A DNA stretch of 64,000 bases, taken from Rhynochetos jubatus (Eukaryota; Chordata; Aves; Eurypygiformes; Rhynochetidae). Where the stretch lies: positions 10,615,501 through 10,679,500 of the forward strand of contig CM050656.1 in NCBI GenBank assembly GCA_027574665.1, in the 5' to 3' direction. Position numbers and translations under genes: made by a program. Positions within the stretch are counted from its first letter, which is position 1, and the number at the start of each line of letters is the position of its first letter. The notes beneath the pieces are model-generated. The model saw nothing but the letters and a program-made list of their open reading frames with translations. It did not search any database and was not told where the DNA came from. Positions 60,801 to 64,000 of the stretch are shown piece by piece.

Positions 60801-63090
60801 CAATGCAGCCCAAGCAATGAGTCTTCGAGACCTCCCAGCAGCATCCCTGGGTTTTAGCCCCACACTGAGGGGTTTCAGCCCAAAATGGGGGTTGGAGCAT
60901 CTTGCAGGATCCCTCACCCCGCTCTCCTTCCCCTGCCTGGCTGGAGCTGACCTTACAGCTCACTTCTCCAGCACAAGTGCTGCCAAACTGGGAAACTGGC
61001 TGTCATCCCCCCCAGATCCCAGTAGAAACAACCCTTCTGCCAGCTGAAAGGGTCCAGAAGCGTGGCCAGGAGTAGGAAGCATCAGCTGGACCAAAGCGGG
61101 CATGGGATGCAGCAGTTGAGAACTGGCACAGCCCTGCCCACCTCGAGGATTCTGAGGGCAGAGTGGCCCTTGGGGTGATGCTGTGACATCGGGAGGTGTC
61201 AGAAAGGTTGCGCCTGCCTTTGCCCCGGGTTGCTTTTGACCGCGCTGGACGGCTGCCTGCCCCGGCGCGGTGGCATCTCTCCCAGCCGTTCCCATGCTGT
61301 CCCTGGGCACAGTTCCCGGCCGGGTGCCTGCTCCTGAGAATGAGGTAGCGTCTCCAATGGCTGGGTTAAAGGCTTCATTTTGGGCATTGGTCAATCTGTT
61401 TTCCCTCCAGTCTCCGAGCCAAATGGCAGGCACTGTCCGTAAGGGACCCGACAGAGCTTCTTGTCCCCAAACAGGTGGAGGGGGAGGCGGGCAGGCTCCC
61501 GGGCTGCCTGGCCCACGGTGGGGATGCTCCAAGGAGAAGAGATCAAGGTCAAGGTGCCCAAACCCAGCCCTAGCAAGGAATTAGGGAGTTGCTCTCCATC
61601 CCAGCCCTGCTGGCCGGGCCCCTCCGAAGCCTTGCCCTGGGAAACAGCTTTATTCTGCTCTTTAGGGCTTATCACCCCACAGGGGAGCACAGCCACACGT
61701 GGTCAGTTGACATGGTCGAAGACTCAAAGCATTCACTGCTGGAAAATGCTGGGCTGGGAGATGGAGCAGCTCCCAAAATGGCACCAACTTCAGTAAAGCT
61801 GCTTTTGGGGGTGAAGACCAAGAGGGAGGAGAGGAAGGGGGCTCAGAGCAGGGCAAGCCCACCACTGTCTTATCAGTCACAGCACACCAGGCCATTTGGG
61901 GCCTGACACATCATCTTTAAGAAAGTGCAGCATTTGCTTTTTTCAATATTCTGATTTAGAAGAAGCGAGAAATTCAGTTTTTGCAAACAAACCGTTTCAA
62001 ACGATCCCAAATATCTTGGGCTTTTCTAATACACTCCCCCCCCCCAAGATTTCTTCTATGAGGGGAATTTCAAAACATTGTATTTGGCTCCGGTTCGAAT
62101 CAAAGGCGGATTTTGAAACCTCCAGATCTTTGCAAAAGAGACCGTTACCCTCCAGGCAGCCATCGCCCGGCCAGGCTGAGAGACCTCCAAGAAAAACGCA
62201 TGAGGCAATACCAAGGGATGCTGAAAGGGATCTTCACCCTGGACACCGGTGAAGCAATGTCCCAATGTTGGCCCGACCACAGGGCTCAGATGGACATGTC
62301 CCACCCTTTGTCTCCTGATGGACCATGGGACATTTCTGCTCAGAGCATTGCCCCTGTCCCAAGCCCAGGCTGGATGGGCTCAGCCTCCCCCAGGCACTTT
62401 GTCCTCGTCCCTGGAGCATCCTTTACCACCTCCCCCAGGGCAGCTGCTTTTGGGCTACATTTGCAGCATTTTGGGCTCACTGGGGGTGATGTGGGTCTTC
62501 AGCAACGTGTGTTGCCTGGGGATCATAACCCCGTTCCATGGATGCATTTTTCCAAGCAGTCTCTCCAGGGCTGGGTTGGCACAGGGTGCCCGGCCCCTGA
62601 TGGCCTGAGGGTGCCTGGGGCAGCTGCTCAGCCAGTCCCATGGGTGCTATCCTGCAGTGGGACCCCAGTGGGATGGCATGAGCCCCTGCTCCATGCACTG
62701 GATGTCTCTCTCACACGAGGCAGAGCCACTGCCTCATGCTCTCCATGGACACATGGAAATCAGGGTCAGTGAGAGGGACAGGAATATTTGCTGGAGGGAG
62801 GAGGGCGTTGGCAGTGAATTCATGGGCTGCCACACCTGAGGGATGGGGACAAGAACAGAGAAATCAGCACCCATGTCCGGAGGATGGAAGAGCTCCGAAC
62901 TCCGTGACGGAGAGGCAGCACCATGGGCTAAGGGCTCCCGCTGTGTCTCTCCCTGCAGACGCCTCGGCTGTGGACATGGAGCTGTATGATGCCCAGACGC
63001 TGGCGGAGGCCCTGAAGTGGTACCTGCAGGAGCTTCCGTCACCCTTGATCCCTCCAGCTCTCTACAGCGACCTGGTCCACATGGCTCAAG
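48538..63090 (+). CDS. PIK3R3: PIK3R3, PI3-kinase regulatory subunit with p85-type N-terminus (first four coding exons, partial)
   Basis: Exons 48538-48853, 53185-53280, 53515-53592 and 62959-63090 are joined by GT-AG introns, all in phase 1, giving 207 codons plus one base. Residues about 5-79 are an SH3 domain (ALYEY 11-15, [12 protein letters not shown] 67-78), followed by a proline-rich segment ([10 protein letters not shown]) and the start of the RhoGAP-like BH domain. This matches class IA p85 subunits without a gap. The family binds and restrains the p110 catalytic subunit and recruits it to phosphotyrosine sites. The SH2 exons lie beyond the window. PIK3R1 and PIK3R2 share the fold, but the TSPAN1-POMGNT1-LURAP1 neighbours point to PIK3R3. 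Mammalian PIK3R3 (p55-gamma) lacks the SH3 and BH parts, so this is an older, longer architecture. The short p55-type first exon was not found here. Confidence 0.9.
48854..53184 (+). other. PIK3R3: PIK3R3 intron after the SH3 exon
   Basis: 4.3 kb. It holds A-rich low-complexity DNA at 49569-49620, AT-rich patches near 50645-50700, 51250-51285 and 52100-52140, and the GGAT/GAGT microsatellite. The frame stays open for a while past the SH3 donor, but without p85 similarity. No further exon is supported. Confidence 0.7.
52411..52528 (+). repeat. Compound (GGAT)n-(GAGT)n microsatellite
   Basis: About 16 pure GGAT units (52411-52476) run directly into about 13 pure GAGT units (to 52528). The lack of interruptions suggests recent length change. 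Confidence 0.97.
53185..53280 (+). other. PIK3R3: PIK3R3 coding exon 2: linker and first BH helix
   Basis: Acceptor TCCATCACAG, donor GTATGG. It encodes the segment ending [12 protein letters not shown], which aligns with LIKLVEAIEKK of p85-alpha. The linker before it is poorly conserved, as it is between p85-alpha and p85-beta. Confidence 0.9.
53515..53592 (+). other. PIK3R3: PIK3R3 coding exon 3: BH domain, LYR loop
   Basis: Acceptor GCTCCTCAG, donor [16 protein letters not shown] aligns with GLECSTLYRT of p85-alpha, so Arg146 occupies the position of p85-alpha Arg151, the residue placed like the RhoGAP arginine finger. AELKQALLA matches AELRQLLD. Confidence 0.9.
54010..54390 (+). promoter_or_regulatory. 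PIK3R3: Intronic CpG island with a TATA-like element, possible internal PIK3R3 promoter
   Basis: A CpG-dense segment (CGGCCGCGG, CCCCGCGGCCGCC, GCCGCCGGGCGGG) lies in the long third intron, 0.4-0.8 kb after exon 53515-53592. Its 3' part has TATATTA at 54309-54315, set between GATGAAGTC (54298-54306) and GACCTCATC (54324-54332), which are inverted copies with one mismatch, and a CRE-like TGACCTCA (54323-54330). Class IA subunit genes are known to use internal promoters for short forms (p55, p50). A matching downstream first exon was not identified, so promoter activity is an inference. Confidence 0.45.
54389..54798 (+). repeat. Minisatellite with 92-bp higher-order unit
   Basis: Two 92-base copies (54389-54480 and 54481-54572) are nearly identical, differing at about three positions. 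They are followed by shorter related units of roughly 35-45 bases built on AAGGGATGCAGGAGAGGGGA and GAGGGTCCTGGGG. It directly abuts the intronic CpG island. The minus strand is open for a long way through it, but only because of the repeat's composition. Confidence 0.92.
54799..62958 (+). other. PIK3R3: Remainder of the long PIK3R3 intron
   Basis: Mostly GC-rich unique sequence with one CR1 fragment. AT-richer islands stand out at about 58590-58705, 60040-60115, 60535-60570 and 61905-62110. No exon, RNA gene or long open frame with recognisable homology was seen. Confidence 0.6.
56379..56650 (-). mobile_element. CR1 LINE 3' fragment
   Basis: The plus strand reads as reverse-complement CR1: GGAATGGTTTGGGTTGGAAG, CCCCTGCCATGGGCAGGGAC, CACTAGACCAGGTTGCTCAA, TTCCAGGGATGGGGCATCCA and TGCCCCTTGTCCTATCA. 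It is close to the common CR1 consensus as I recall it and less decayed than the copy at 36146. It is in the long PIK3R3 intron, antisense to the gene. Confidence 0.93.
62959..63090 (+). other. PIK3R3: PIK3R3 coding exon 4: BH domain core
   Basis: Acceptor CTCCCTGCAG, donor GTAAGC. The 44 residues include [19 protein letters not shown] and [10 protein letters not shown], matching LADAFKRYLLDLPNPVIPA and VYSEMISLAPE of p85-alpha without gaps. A 9.4-kb intron separates it from the previous exon. Confidence 0.95.
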
Positions 63091-64000
63091 GTAAGCACGG
63101 CTGGCTTTCCCCACACCTGGGACCTTTGTGGGGCTGGAGGAGCTTTGGGAAGCCCCTATAAAGGCTCCCCAGTATCCCCTGGGCTGGAACAGTGCAGCAG
63201 CTTTTGGGAGATGCTCCAGGAAAGTGAGGGGAGACCCAGTGGGCAGCTTTGCCCCTACCACAGCATGATCCTCTTCTCCCGCTGCAGTGCCTGGAGGAGG
63301 AGGTGCTGCCTGCCGGGACGGGCAGCTGCCAAGGCTGGGTGATGCTGGCCCCAGAAGAAAGCGTTATTATAATATTTTGGCTCTGCTGCCTGGGAATTTT
63401 TTACTGTAATCTCATTAACTCTTGGCTTTATATGGGCATAGAAAATTCTCTGCTTTTTCAGCTTAGTGGTGTTAGGAAGTGCCTTTAGGTCCCTGCAAGC
63501 TTTCCAGCCTCTATGCAAATGTATGAGACCATCAAGGTTTTGGTTTTATTTGAATTTTTCTCAAATAAACAGGGTAGGGCTCATATGCAGGTTAGCAGGG
63601 TCCATCCCAACAGGGAGCCTGGACCAAAACCCATTTCAAATGAGCCCTGGCAGATCCACTCCATCCCTCTCAGCCCAAGGCCCCACAGGCATCACCAGGG
63701 ATACATGATACATGAAGCCCTTGCCCACCAGGTTAGATGGGACCTGAACCCTTGGTGCCTTTAAAACCAGGATTTCCCCTTTCGCAGCAGCTCTCACCTC
63801 ACTGCTGGTCACTGCAGTATCCTCCATCCTGTGCATCACCTCCCCATCCTAAGCCAGATTAGTGCTTGATCAGATCATGCTCTTGGCTGCCTTAAAAGGC
63901 ACTAAAAGATCACCCGTGGCCATGCCAGCGTGGCCTTTTCCCACCATGTCGAGGCTCGTCGTGGCCTCCAGCAAGGCAGAAGGAACACACGGAGGAGATG
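63091..64000 (+). other. PIK3R3: PIK3R3 intron running off the window
   Basis: The donor at 63091 is clear. A pyrimidine-rich CAG at about 63287 is followed by sequence that does not match the next p85 segment, so the next exon is taken to lie outside. The rest includes an AT-rich stretch at 63360-63450. Confidence 0.7.

Noticed and set aside
48538-63090. Assignment of the p85-like gene as PIK3R1 or PIK3R2
   Set aside because: The SH3-BH architecture alone would allow it, but the order LURAP1-POMGNT1-TSPAN1 followed by this gene is the PIK3R3 neighbourhood.
63288-63355. Possible further PIK3R3 exon after a CAG at 63287
   Set aside because: The translated sequence is Gly-rich and does not match the p85 segment that follows the APE/MAQ position; the next exon is taken to lie beyond the window.

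Overview
The window is vertebrate nuclear DNA and almost certainly avian. It has GT-AG split genes, four CpG-rich promoter-type islands, three 3'-end fragments of CR1 LINEs, and one solo LTR of the bird ERVL type with the TGTCATGG...CCAGCACA ends (minus orientation). Short introns and high GC fit a small bird chromosome. There is no prokaryotic, CRISPR, tRNA or rRNA content.

Layout, left to right. (1) 17-192: last coding exon of an unrecognised plus-strand gene. (2) 193-8170: no gene seen. (3) LURAP1, minus strand, two coding exons (10207-14407). (4) A shared CpG island (about 13850-15150) between LURAP1 and POMGNT1. (5) POMGNT1, plus strand, 21 coding exons (15766-28161), complete at 657 codons, with a probable long 3' UTR to about 30.5 kb. 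(6) A gene-poor stretch with a CR1 fragment. (7) TSPAN1, minus strand, seven coding exons (37409-41229), complete at 237 codons. (8) Another gene-poor stretch with a CR1 fragment. (9) The 5' part of PIK3R3, plus strand, from a CpG-island first exon near 47.6 kb; the window ends inside the gene.

The order LURAP1-POMGNT1-TSPAN1-PIK3R3 matches the mammalian block (human 1p34-p33), and this identifies the last gene. Mammalian PIK3R3 makes p55-gamma, which lacks the SH3 and RhoGAP-like (BH) domains. Here the locus has an SH3 exon and three BH-domain exons, all joined by phase-1 introns in one open frame. The avian locus can therefore encode a p85-like subunit. This is the main observation.

The genes do not form a pathway. 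POMGNT1 is a Golgi O-mannose glycosyltransferase, TSPAN1 a tetraspanin, LURAP1 a cytoplasmic adaptor and PIK3R3 a PI3-kinase regulatory subunit. They alternate in strand, giving one head-to-head pair (LURAP1/POMGNT1) and one tail-to-tail pair (POMGNT1/TSPAN1).

Other structures of note: a near-perfect 33/34-bp inverted repeat at the PIK3R3 first-exon island, an intronic CpG island in PIK3R3 with a TATA-like element (possible second promoter), an adjacent 92-bp-unit minisatellite, a compound GGAT/GAGT microsatellite, and short upstream ORFs in the POMGNT1 and PIK3R3 leaders. Exon boundaries were read by eye from splice signals, reading frame and recalled family sequences; no alignment was run.
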